A stretch of 64,000 bases of DNA from contig JBFWUS010000021.1 of NCBI GenBank assembly GCA_050247155.1, forward strand, positions 7,431-71,430. The letters run 5' to 3'. A program made the position numbers and the translations under genes. Below, one piece after another: positions 40,523 to 47,805 of the stretch (within the stretch, counting starts at the first letter, position 1; each line of letters begins with the position of its first letter). The DNA comes from Mesorhizobium_G sp050247155. GTDB taxonomy: Bacteria; Pseudomonadota; Alphaproteobacteria; Rhizobiales; Rhizobiaceae. The notes below the pieces were generated by a model. That model was not told the origin of the DNA, ran no database searches, and saw nothing but the letters and a program-made list of their open reading frames with translations.

Positions 40523-42028
40523 CTACTCGACCGGCTCCGCCGCACGCGCCGATCGGACGCCCGCGCCCACGGAAGCAACCCTATCGTCGGCATGCACGCG
40601 GGCGATCAGATGATCGCCAAGCCTGCAGGCAAGCGCGGTGATCGTCGTCGTTGGGTTCGTCTGCCCGGACGTTGGAAATACCGACGACCCGCCCACAAAG
40701 AGATTGCGCATGCCGTGCACCTTGCAATCGGCGTCGACCACGCCGCGTGCCGGGTCGTTGCTCATGCGGGTGCCGCCCATATGGTGGTTGCCCGCCAGTT
40801 CCATGTCGTCAAACGGATAGGGCTCGCCATTGGCAAGCCAGTCGGCCAGGCGAACGCGCCCGATATCCCGTTCGATCAGAGCCTGGCCGAACAACCGCAT
40901 GCCTTCGATCAGCGTTCTATGGTCAAGCGGACCTTTGCGCCAATGAAGATCGATACGGGGCACTCCGGATGCGTCGCGCATCGTCCGGCTGAGCTGCACA
41001 CGGTTGCTGGCAAGCGGCGCCTGCTCCCACGCCATGTGCAGTTGCGCCGCGCATTTCAGCCGTTGGCCTAAACCTTCGGACATCCACTCCGCGGCGCTCG
41101 GCGCCGTGCAGGCTAGATTGGCCATCAGCATCTTGACGCCATCATAGGGCATTTCGACCAGCCGGATGCCGAAATTCAAGATGCCTTTGCGTTGCATCGC
41201 CTCCCAGCTCGGCGAGAAAAACGCCTCGCCATCGGCGTCGACCTCGAATTTCGTGACGTCGTTGAGAACGGCATTTCCACATTCGAAATGCGGATGTTCC
41301 ATCCAGTAGCGGCCCAGCGCCTGCGCATACGGCACGACCGCTCTGTTGCTCAGTTCGTTGGACCAGAGCAGCAGCCGCGAGTTCTCGATCCCTCCTGTGC
41401 CGACGACGACATAGTCGGCATGAAAGCGGTCCAACTGCCCGTCAGGCGACCAGAGGTTGAGCGCGTTGATTGCCTGGCCGTCGCCGTCGAGCGAGGTCAC
41501 GTAGCTGTTGAGTACCAAGGCAATGTGTTCATCCGCCGCCAGTTCGTCGCGGTAGCGCGTGCCAAAGCGTACAGCATTGCTCTTGATGAGCTGCACCCAG
41601 CGGATGTCGGAAGAGACCGACGCATCCGGCCTGAAGGGCTCCAATTCGAGAATCCCTCGCACCTCGTCGAGATAAGGTTCGAGGTCGCTTCGCCGGATCG
41701 GCCAGCCGGTATCAGCGACCCACGGCTTTTGCCGGAAATCCTCGTCGTCCAGCAGCCGGCACCAGCCCGCCCAATGATTGGAGCTGCCGCCCAGAAACCG
41801 CAGGCGCGTTTCATCCAGCGCAAAATAAGGATCGCCAACCGTCCGGCCGCCGTAGAAGGCTTGCGACTTGTCCGAGAAGCGGTCGCCGCCAGCTTCGAAA
41901 ATGACGACAGGAATGTTGGCGCTTGCCAGTTTTCGCGCAACCGTGATGCCGGCTGGACCGGCGCCGATCACGGCTACTTTCGGCGTCCAATGTGCCGACT
42001 TGAACGCCTGAAAATTGTCGAAGATCAC
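40523..42028 (-). CDS. GMC-family FAD oxidoreductase, distal copy
   Basis: A 501-residue flavoprotein. GTG at 42028 gives an N-terminus equal to that of the upstream paralogue (IFDNFQAF versus IFQTLADF). FAD Rossmann VAVIGAGPAGITVARKLA is at ~17-34. The C-terminus has the GMC active site: NHHMGGTRMS with catalytic His and NLFVGGSSVFPTSGQTNPTTT with Asn. No signal peptide is present. It is about half identical by eye to 42161-43645, so this is a tandem duplication. GMC enzymes oxidise alcohols or sugars; the substrate is unknown. A longer start at 42082 is possible. Confidence 0.88.
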   Translation of the reverse strand: MIFDNFQAFKSAHWTPKVAVIGAGPAGITVARKLASANIPVVIFEAGGDRFSDKSQAFYGGRTVGDPYFALDETRLRFLGGSSNHWAGWCRLLDDEDFRQKPWVADTGWPIRRSDLEPYLDEVRGILELEPFRPDASVSSDIRWVQLIKSNAVRFGTRYRDELAADEHIALVLNSYVTSLDGDGQAINALNLWSPDGQLDRFHADYVVVGTGGIENSRLLLWSNELSNRAVVPYAQALGRYWMEHPHFECGNAVLNDVTKFEVDADGEAFFSPSWEAMQRKGILNFGIRLVEMPYDGVKMLMANLACTAPSAAEWMSEGLGQRLKCAAQLHMAWEQAPLASNRVQLSRTMRDASGVPRIDLHWRKGPLDHRTLIEGMRLFGQALIERDIGRVRLADWLANGEPYPFDDMELAGNHHMGGTRMSNDPARGVVDADCKVHGMRNLFVGGSSVFPTSGQTNPTTTITALACRLGDHLIARVHADDRVASVGAGVRSARAAEPVE

Positions 42029-42160
42029 GCCTGGCTTGTCCGATCCGCACCCGGTTTGGCTCACCGCCGCAGGATAGACCAAGCTTTGAAGACAATGGTG
42101 AACAAAGGTTGAGGAGCCGACGCGAATCCCCAGCCGGCTCCCTCAATGCCAAACAGACCG

Positions 42161-43645
42161 TTAATGCAAGTCTTCGGCGATGCTCGACGGTGCGCCGACA
42201 AGCTGATGCGCGCGCACTTCGCGCGCCAGATGATCCCCCAGCCGACAAGCGAGCGCGACGATCGTGGTCGTGGGGTTGCATTGGCCCGATGTGGTGAACA
42301 CCGACGAACCGCCGATATAGAGATTGCGCATGCCATGCACCTTGCAATCGCGATCGACGATGCCCTTGGCCGGATCGTCATGCATGCGGGTGCCGCCCAT
42401 GTGGTGATGGCCGGCGATCTCCTGATCGGTTGGATAGTCTTCGCCCTTGGCCAGCCAGTCTGCCAGTTTGGCGCGCCCCAGATTCTTCGCCAGCATCGTC
42501 TCGCCGAACAGCCTTATGCCTTCGGTGACCGTGCGGCGCTCGATGTCGCCTTTCTTCCAATGTAGCTCGATGCGCGGCGCACCTGTCGCGTCGAATTCGG
42601 TCTTCGACAGTTCCACACGATTGTTTTCGTTGGGCGACTGCTCCCAGCCGACATAGAGCTGCGCCGCGCAATGCAGGCGCTGGCCCAGCGACTCCGAAAC
42701 CCATTCAGCCGTATCGGGCGCGACACACGCCAAATTTGCAACCAGCGCCTTGGCGCCCTCATAGGGCATCTTGATCAGGCGGATGCCGAAATTGAGGATC
42801 TGCCGCCGCTCCATGGCGGCAAGTGTCGGCGAGAAGAACGCTTCGCCGGTCGCGTCGGTGACAAACTCGTTCTGATCGGCCAGGATAGCGTTGCCGCCCT
42901 CGAATTGAGGATGCTCCATCCAGTAGCGGCCGAGTGCCTGCGCATGCGGCACGACCGCGCCCTTGGTCAGTTCATTCGACCACAAGAGCAGTCGCGAGTT
43001 TTCGAGCCCGCCGGTGCAGGGCACGTAATAGTCCGCTTTGTAGGTTCCTTGATCGGCGCCATCAGACCACAAATTGAGGCCGGTGACCTCGGTGCCGTTA
43101 CCGTCGAGTGAGCGCACATAGGTGTTCAGCACGAGCGCAATATGATCGCTCGTTTCGATTTCGCCGCGGAAGCGTTCGGCGAACCGAACTGCCGGGCTTT
43201 TGACAAGCTCGACCCATCGAATATCGTCCGAGATGGGCTGGTCAGGCTGGAACTGCTTCAGATCCAGAATGTAGTGAACTTCATCCAGATAGGGATCGAT
43301 GTCGATGCGGCGGATCGGCCAGCCGCTGTCCGGCACCCATGACTTTGGCCGGAAGTCGATGTCGTCCATCACGCGGCACCAGCCTGCCCAATGATTGGAC
43401 GACCCTCCGAAATAGCGCAGGCGCGTGATGTCGAGGTCGAAATAGTAGTCACCAACCGTCTTGCCGGCGTAGAAGGCTTGGGAATCCTCGGTGAAATCGG
43501 CGCCGCCGGCCTCGAAGATGACCACCGGGACGCCGGCCGCCGCCAGCTTGCGCGCGATGCTGATGCCTGCCGGCCCGGAACCGATAACCGCAACCTTCGG
43601 CGTGAAGCTCGCCGCGCGAAAATCCGCCAATGTCTGGAAGATCAT
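42161..43645 (-). CDS. GMC-family FAD oxidoreductase, proximal copy
   Basis: A 494-residue flavoprotein. ATG at 43645 overlaps the stop of the Tat-signal microprotein by 4 bp. FAD loop VAVIGSGPAGISIARKLA (~17-34). YFGGSSNHWAGWCR near residue 85 is typical of the choline dehydrogenase-like branch. Active-site His in GHHHMGGTRMHDD and Asn in NPTTTIVALACR. It lacks its own signal peptide, so if periplasmic it would need to be carried by a partner with a Tat signal. The paralogue at 40523 follows after 132 bp. Confidence 0.9.
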   Translation of the reverse strand: MIFQTLADFRAASFTPKVAVIGSGPAGISIARKLAAAGVPVVIFEAGGADFTEDSQAFYAGKTVGDYYFDLDITRLRYFGGSSNHWAGWCRVMDDIDFRPKSWVPDSGWPIRRIDIDPYLDEVHYILDLKQFQPDQPISDDIRWVELVKSPAVRFAERFRGEIETSDHIALVLNTYVRSLDGNGTEVTGLNLWSDGADQGTYKADYYVPCTGGLENSRLLLWSNELTKGAVVPHAQALGRYWMEHPQFEGGNAILADQNEFVTDATGEAFFSPTLAAMERRQILNFGIRLIKMPYEGAKALVANLACVAPDTAEWVSESLGQRLHCAAQLYVGWEQSPNENNRVELSKTEFDATGAPRIELHWKKGDIERRTVTEGIRLFGETMLAKNLGRAKLADWLAKGEDYPTDQEIAGHHHMGGTRMHDDPAKGIVDRDCKVHGMRNLYIGGSSVFTTSGQCNPTTTIVALACRLGDHLAREVRAHQLVGAPSSIAEDLH

Positions 43646-43833
43646 GCGATCTCACTCCGGCGCAAGATCCAACCATTGACCTCGACAAACTCGTCGCCGG
43701 CAGGCGGCAGGGCAGCCGGCGGTGCTTTTCCTGACAGGCTAGGCAATCGGGCGATTTGCCATAATGGCACAAGCATCGATGCCTGGAGCAGCAGGCTTCG
43801 TCTCGAAATGATATCGCGTCTGTCCTCGCGCAT
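43642..43833 (-). CDS. 63-residue Tat-signal microprotein coupled to GMC oxidoreductase
   Basis: A very small protein with GGAG 9 bp upstream of ATG 43833. Residues 10-30 form a twin-arginine signal (ISRRSLLLQASMLVPLW; SRRSLLL close to SRRxFLK). After a Pro/Ala-rich linker it ends FVEVNGWILRRSEIA, a short tail that I associate with small GMC partner subunits. The stop overlaps the GMC start by 4 bp. In FAD-glucose dehydrogenases a Tat-bearing gamma subunit carries the signal-less catalytic subunit across the membrane. This protein is far smaller than those (about 170 residues), so the carrier role is inferred. Confidence 0.65.
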   Translation of the reverse strand: MREDRRDIISRRSLLLQASMLVPLWQIARLPSLSGKAPPAALPPAGDEFVEVNGWILRRSEIA

Positions 43834-43861
43834 GTCCGTCTCCGGTCAAAGCTGTGTTTCA

Positions 43862-43896
43862 GTGCGGCACGCCGACCCGCCCCCGACGTGCCGCAC
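43862..43896. other. Stem-loop upstream of the Tat/GMC unit
   Basis: GTGCGGCACG (43862-43871) and CGTGCCGCAC (43887-43896) form a perfect 10-bp stem with a 15-nt loop. It lies between the EamA stop (43948) and the microprotein start (43833), all on the minus strand. No T-run follows. It may terminate EamA transcription or act as an operator for the GMC unit. Confidence 0.5.
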
Positions 43897-43947
43897 ATCG
43901 AGCAAAGCAAGTTCCGTTCCAACGCGTGATGGTGAGGAGAAGGACCG

Positions 43948-44853
43948 TCAGCCGATCGCGATCAGCATTAATATTCCGCATACGATCAACACACAGCCAG
44001 CGATCTCGAACCGGTTGATCTTCTCCTTGAAGACAAACACCGACGACGCGAAAGTGAACAGCATCTCAATTTGCGCCAGCGATTTCACCACGGCGGCCTG
44101 CTGCAGGGTCATCGCCGAGAACCAGCCGAACGAGGCCGATGCGCCGACCAGCCCGGTGAATAGCGCCGGCTTCCAGGCCTTTTTGATACGCCCGATCTCG
44201 GCACGGTCCTTTGCCAGCATCCAGGCCAGCATGATCGCCGTCTGAAAGGTGATGACGAAGGCCAGCGTCACCGCCGCCTGCATGATGAAGTTCGGCCCGC
44301 CCAAGGCCAGCGAGGCAGCGCGGTAGGCGACCGCCGAAATGCCGAAACAGGTTCCGGACGCCAGCCCAATCAAGGCGTTGCGGCTGAAAATCGAGGTGAA
44401 AAGGCTGCGCCAGCCGACCGCCATGTGCGCGACCGAAATCAGCATGACACCGAACACGCTGATGGCGATCGCCGCCAGCACGCCCGCCGTCACGCGCTCT
44501 CCCAGAAACATCAGCCCGAACAGCGCCGCCTGCGCCGGCTCCGTGCGGGAATAGGCCGTGCCCACTGCGAAATTGCGAAACGAGAAAAGGTGGACCAGCA
44601 GAAACGTCGCCGCGATCTGGCCGATGCCGCCGATGATAGCCCACAAATAGAAGGCTGAATTGGTCCGCGGCATGGCATAGCCAAGACCATAGTGGAGAAA
44701 GCTCACAAACAGCAGGGCGAACGGCATGCCGAAGCCGAAGCGCACGAAGGTTGCTCCCGTCGTGCCCATGACGTTCTTGAGATGTTTTTGCACCGCCGAG
44801 CGCAGATTCTGCAAAAACGCTGCTGCGATGGTGATGGGTATCCAGAGTTCCAT
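43948..44853 (-). CDS. EamA/DMT-superfamily transporter
   Basis: A 301-residue inner-membrane protein with about ten membrane helices in two five-helix EamA repeats (helices near 34-52, 65-85, 95-115, 120-140 in the first). The second repeat contains LVGASASFGWFSAMTLQQAAVVKSLAQIE and a characteristic VFVFKEKINRFEIAGCVLI. DMT exporters move amino acids, polyamines or drugs; the substrate here is unknown. It is divergent from the MarR-type gene across 116 bp, which makes it the most likely target of that regulator. Confidence 0.9.
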   Translation of the reverse strand: MELWIPITIAAAFLQNLRSAVQKHLKNVMGTTGATFVRFGFGMPFALLFVSFLHYGLGYAMPRTNSAFYLWAIIGGIGQIAATFLLVHLFSFRNFAVGTAYSRTEPAQAALFGLMFLGERVTAGVLAAIAISVFGVMLISVAHMAVGWRSLFTSIFSRNALIGLASGTCFGISAVAYRAASLALGGPNFIMQAAVTLAFVITFQTAIMLAWMLAKDRAEIGRIKKAWKPALFTGLVGASASFGWFSAMTLQQAAVVKSLAQIEMLFTFASSVFVFKEKINRFEIAGCVLIVCGILMLIAIG

Positions 44854-44969
44854 GGTCGGCGGTCGGGCCCGATGAAAAATGATGGCGAAGCCCGAATAGT
44901 CATATTTAGCCTGCCTGGGAACGCTTTCGCCGCAACGAAACGGATACGAAACGATTTCCGGCTAATTTT

Positions 44970-45326
44970 ATGAAAATGTCGACCGTCTTGCGACCCAGCC
45001 AGGCGCTGCAACTCTGGCATCAGGTGACCCTCGCGGAGGTGCGCGGGATCGGGTCCGACTTGACTTTGCGACAAGCCGCGATCCTGCTCACCGTCTATCT
45101 GGAGCAGCCACCGCACACCGTGCGTGGACTGGCGGCTAAGCTCGGCGTAACCAAACCGGTGATCAGCCGCGCGCTCGACACGATGGGCGTCATGAAGCTG
45201 GTCTCGCGCCAGCGCGATCCCAGCGACCGCCGCAACGTGCTGGTGCGGCGCACCTTGGAAGGGGCGCTCTATGTCGAGCGGCTTGGCGATGTTATCATCG
45301 CCAAAGCCAAGGACCTCCCGATTTGA
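44970..45326 (+). CDS. MarR-type winged-helix regulator
   Basis: A 118-residue DNA-binding protein. The winged helix spans ~30-100: LTLRQAAILLTVYLEQPPHTVRGLAAKLGVTKPVISRALDTM (recognition helix TKPVISRALD) and the wing VSRQRDPSDRRNVLVRRT, whose DxRxxxV pattern is characteristic of MarR. It is short, without the long C-terminal dimerisation helix seen in most MarR proteins. Its stop overlaps the TTG start of the NlpC/P60 gene, and EamA is divergent. Ligand unknown. Confidence 0.88.
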   Translation: MKMSTVLRPSQALQLWHQVTLAEVRGIGSDLTLRQAAILLTVYLEQPPHTVRGLAAKLGVTKPVISRALDTMGVMKLVSRQRDPSDRRNVLVRRTLEGALYVERLGDVIIAKAKDLPI

Positions 45327-46180
45327 CGCTGAATCCTCGCCTCAACGCTTTCCGCCCAGACATTGCCGACAGCCGCCTCAGGGGAAAGATCGACGCCGAA
45401 CGGTTCGTCGAGGGCAAGCCGGCGCGGGTTGCAGTTCCCGTGGCGAATGTGCGCCGCAAGCCGGACAGCCATGCCGGGCTGGATACGCAGCTCCTGCTCG
45501 GCGACGACGTCTTCGTCTTCGAGATGCGGGAAGGCTGGGCCTGGGTGCAGTCCGCGCGTGACGGCTATGTCGGCTATATCAATGTCGGTTCGCTGACCGA
45601 CCGTCACGATACGCCTACCCACATTGTCACTGCCCCGCGCACCTTCGTTTATTCCGGCGCCGACCTCCGTTTTCCGCAGGTCGAAGCGCTGTCCATGGGT
45701 TGTGCTGTCACTGTCGTCGGGGACACTGAGACACGCGGCACGCGCTATGCCCTGTTGGCCAATGGCGAAGCGCTTATCGAAAAGCATCTGCGGCCCATCG
45801 GCGAACACTCGGACGACTTTGTTTCGGTGGCCGAGACTTTCCCGAACACGCCTTATTTGTGGGGCGGCACATCCGGCTTTGGCATCGATTGCTCCGGCCT
45901 TGTCCAGCTTTCGATGCGCATGTGCGGCCTCGACGTGTTGCGCGACACCGACATGCAGGAACACAGCATTGGGGCACCGCTGGACGCCGGCGTGAATTTC
46001 AGCAACGTCCGACGCGGCGATCTGGTTTTCTGGAAAGGCCACGTCGCGATCATGACCGATGGCGAAAACATGATCCACGCCAACGGCCACACCATGCTGG
46101 TGTCGCATGAACAGCTCGACGATGCGATCGAGCGCATCGGCTATCTCTACGGCCAGCCGACCAGTTTTAGGCGGGTGTAA
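45323..46180 (+). CDS. NlpC/P60-family cell-wall hydrolase with SH3 domains
   Basis: A 285-residue protein. TTG at 45323 overlaps the MarR stop, giving translational coupling. Residues ~35-95 are a bacterial SH3 domain (VAVPVANVRRKPDSHAGLDTQLLLGD). A second SH3-like part follows to ~150, and the C-terminal NlpC/P60 domain (~160-280) has the catalytic Cys in GIDCSGLVQLS, His in GHVAIMTDG, and the third polar residue in MIHANGHTM. These are gamma-D-Glu-diamino acid peptidases acting on peptidoglycan stem peptides. No signal peptide is visible, so it is probably cytoplasmic and may recycle muropeptides. Confidence 0.9.
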   Translation: MTLNPRLNAFRPDIADSRLRGKIDAERFVEGKPARVAVPVANVRRKPDSHAGLDTQLLLGDDVFVFEMREGWAWVQSARDGYVGYINVGSLTDRHDTPTHIVTAPRTFVYSGADLRFPQVEALSMGCAVTVVGDTETRGTRYALLANGEALIEKHLRPIGEHSDDFVSVAETFPNTPYLWGGTSGFGIDCSGLVQLSMRMCGLDVLRDTDMQEHSIGAPLDAGVNFSNVRRGDLVFWKGHVAIMTDGENMIHANGHTMLVSHEQLDDAIERIGYLYGQPTSFRRV

Positions 46181-46195
46181 TCAGATAGAATCGTT

Positions 46196-46205
46196 AATTA
46201 TAATT
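46196..46205. promoter_or_regulatory. Palindromic operator / -10 region of the HigBA-like pair
   Basis: AATTATAATT is a perfect 10-bp palindrome inside TTAATTATAATTGA and overlaps a TATAAT -10-like hexamer (46199-46204), 34 bp before the toxin ATG. Overlap of operator and -10 is expected for autoregulated toxin-antitoxin promoters. Confidence 0.5.
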
Positions 46206-46238
46206 GACGTCCCGACAAGCGACGAGTAAATCTGTCTT

Positions 46239-46532
46239 ATGTTCGAGGTTCGCCGTTCGACCGAGTTCGGCAATTGGCTCAAAAGCCTTCGTGACGTTCG
46301 CGCTCAGGCCCGAATTGAAAGCCGAATAGACCGAGTTGAAAACGGCAATTTTGGTGATGCGAAGTTTTTTGACGGCATCGGTGAACTTCGTATCAATTAT
46401 GGACCTGGGTACCGGCTCTACTTCGTTCAGCGGGACAAGGTGTTGATTATTCTCCTTTGTGGCGGTGATAAATCCACGCAAAGCAGGGACATTGAGAAAG
46501 CCATGGGAATGGCCAAGGAGCTACGCCGATGA
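46239..46532 (+). CDS. RelE/ParE-superfamily toxin, HigB-like (addiction killer)
   Basis: A 97-residue protein of the phage-derived Gp49-like/HigB branch of the RelE superfamily: FGNWLKSLRDVRAQARIESRI, IDRVENGNFGD, GIGELRINYGPGYRLYF and the tail LLCGGDKSTQSRDIEKA. Such toxins are ribosome-dependent mRNA endonucleases. The conserved Arg and Tyr in GYRLYF and the Lys in the tail fit the active-site region. It comes before its antitoxin, as in higBA, and overlaps it by 4 bp. Base composition is lower in GC than the flanking genes, suggesting acquisition. Confidence 0.87.
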   Translation: MFEVRRSTEFGNWLKSLRDVRAQARIESRIDRVENGNFGDAKFFDGIGELRINYGPGYRLYFVQRDKVLIILLCGGDKSTQSRDIEKAMGMAKELRR

Positions 46533-46813
46533 CTATTGAGACGGTCAAATGGGACACATCCGAATTCCTCGACAGCGAAGAGAAGATTTTCGCCTACATC
46601 GAAGCGACGTTCGAAGATGGCGACCCCGCTTTGATTAAGAAAGCTCTCGGCAACGTTGCCCGTGCTCGCGGCATGACCGCCATTGCCCGCGAGGCCGGCG
46701 TAACAAGGGAAGCGCTGTACAAGGCTCTTAGCGAGGAGGGCGATCCACGCCTATCGACCCTCATGGGAGTTATGAAGGCGTTAGGTATGAAATTGAACGC
46801 CGTGCCGAATTGA
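46529..46813 (+). CDS. HigA-like antitoxin with HTH (addiction module antidote)
   Basis: A 94-residue protein. The N-terminal ~40 residues (WDTSEFLDSEEKIFAYIEATF) probably wrap the toxin. The C-terminal HTH (~48-85: ARARGMTAIAREAGVTREALYKAL) binds the promoter, and STLMGVMKALGMKL is the usual end of this family. It follows the toxin gene with 4-bp overlap and ends 15 bp before the convergent ghrA stop. Confidence 0.87.
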   Translation: MTIETVKWDTSEFLDSEEKIFAYIEATFEDGDPALIKKALGNVARARGMTAIAREAGVTREALYKALSEEGDPRLSTLMGVMKALGMKLNAVPN

Positions 46814-46828
46814 AGCACGGAAAGCCGC

Positions 46829-47770
46829 TTAATACCCTGCGGCCCGATCCACCAAATTCTGCAGCGGTTCGCCGCGCTCGAACGCATCCATCTGCCTGAG
46901 CATCGGCGTGACCAGATGCGCCGGGTCTGACGTGGCGGCCGCATGGGGTGTCACGAACACTTTAGGATGCGCCCACAACGGACTGGTGCGTGGCAAGGGC
47001 TCGACCTCGAACACATCAAGACTGGCTTCCTTCAGCGTACCGTCGTCCAGAGCGCGAACGATATCGGCATCCTTCTGCAATTTCCCGCGCCCTGCATTGA
47101 TCAGCACCGAGCCGCCTAGGCCATTGCGGCGCCGCAGCTGCTTCAGCAGGCTGTAGTTGATGATGCCCTGTGTCACTTTGGTCAGCGGCAGCAGAACGAC
47201 CAGAATGTCGGTCGCGTTGAGAAACGGGATCAGCCCGCTGTCGCCGAAAAAACCGGAAACGCCCGTCACCGCCTTCTCGGTCCGGCTCCAGCCGTTGACG
47301 ACGAAGCCGAGCTTTAGCAACGCTTCCGCCACTGCGGTGCCGATCGCGCCGATACCCATGATGCCGACGGAAATATCGGGCGATGTGCGCTGTGGCGGCT
47401 CGTGCCAGATCTTCTTAGGCTGCTGTGCGCGGTAGAGCATGCCGTTGCGGTGGTGGTCGAGCACGCGCCACGCCACATATTCGATCATGTGCTGGGTCAG
47501 GTTTGCGTCGACGACCTTGATGATCGGCACGTCGGGCAGACCGGGATCGTTCAGCACATGGTCAACACCGGCGCCGACCGAGAAGATGGCGCGCAGGTTC
47601 GGCAGCTTCTTAAGGATATTGGCAGGTTGTTTCCACACCACCGCATAGGTGATCGACGGATCGACCGGCCCATTCGGCTCCAGCACGACATCGCGTTCGG
47701 CCGACAGAAATTCATGCCAGCGGCGTGGGTTGATGCCCGTCACGGAAAGAAGAATGCGTCCTTTGTCCAT
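46829..47770 (-). CDS. ghrA: Glyoxylate/hydroxypyruvate reductase A
   Basis: A 313-residue D-2-hydroxyacid dehydrogenase of the GhrA branch, reducing glyoxylate to glycolate and hydroxypyruvate to glycerate with NADPH. Features: FSVGAGVDHVL (substrate loop), VGIMGIGAIGTAVAEAL (Rossmann), WSRTEKAV (NADPH 2'-phosphate preference), VLINAGRGKLQ with the catalytic Arg, LDVFEVEPLP with Glu, and VTPHAAATS with the catalytic His. It is downstream of yejF by 35 bp on the same strand and could be read from the yej operon. Confidence 0.9.
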   Translation of the reverse strand: MDKGRILLSVTGINPRRWHEFLSAERDVVLEPNGPVDPSITYAVVWKQPANILKKLPNLRAIFSVGAGVDHVLNDPGLPDVPIIKVVDANLTQHMIEYVAWRVLDHHRNGMLYRAQQPKKIWHEPPQRTSPDISVGIMGIGAIGTAVAEALLKLGFVVNGWSRTEKAVTGVSGFFGDSGLIPFLNATDILVVLLPLTKVTQGIINYSLLKQLRRRNGLGGSVLINAGRGKLQKDADIVRALDDGTLKEASLDVFEVEPLPRTSPLWAHPKVFVTPHAAATSDPAHLVTPMLRQMDAFERGEPLQNLVDRAAGY

Positions 47771-47805
47771 GCCCGAGTCATAGGGCGGCGCGATGCCTGC
47801 CGCAA

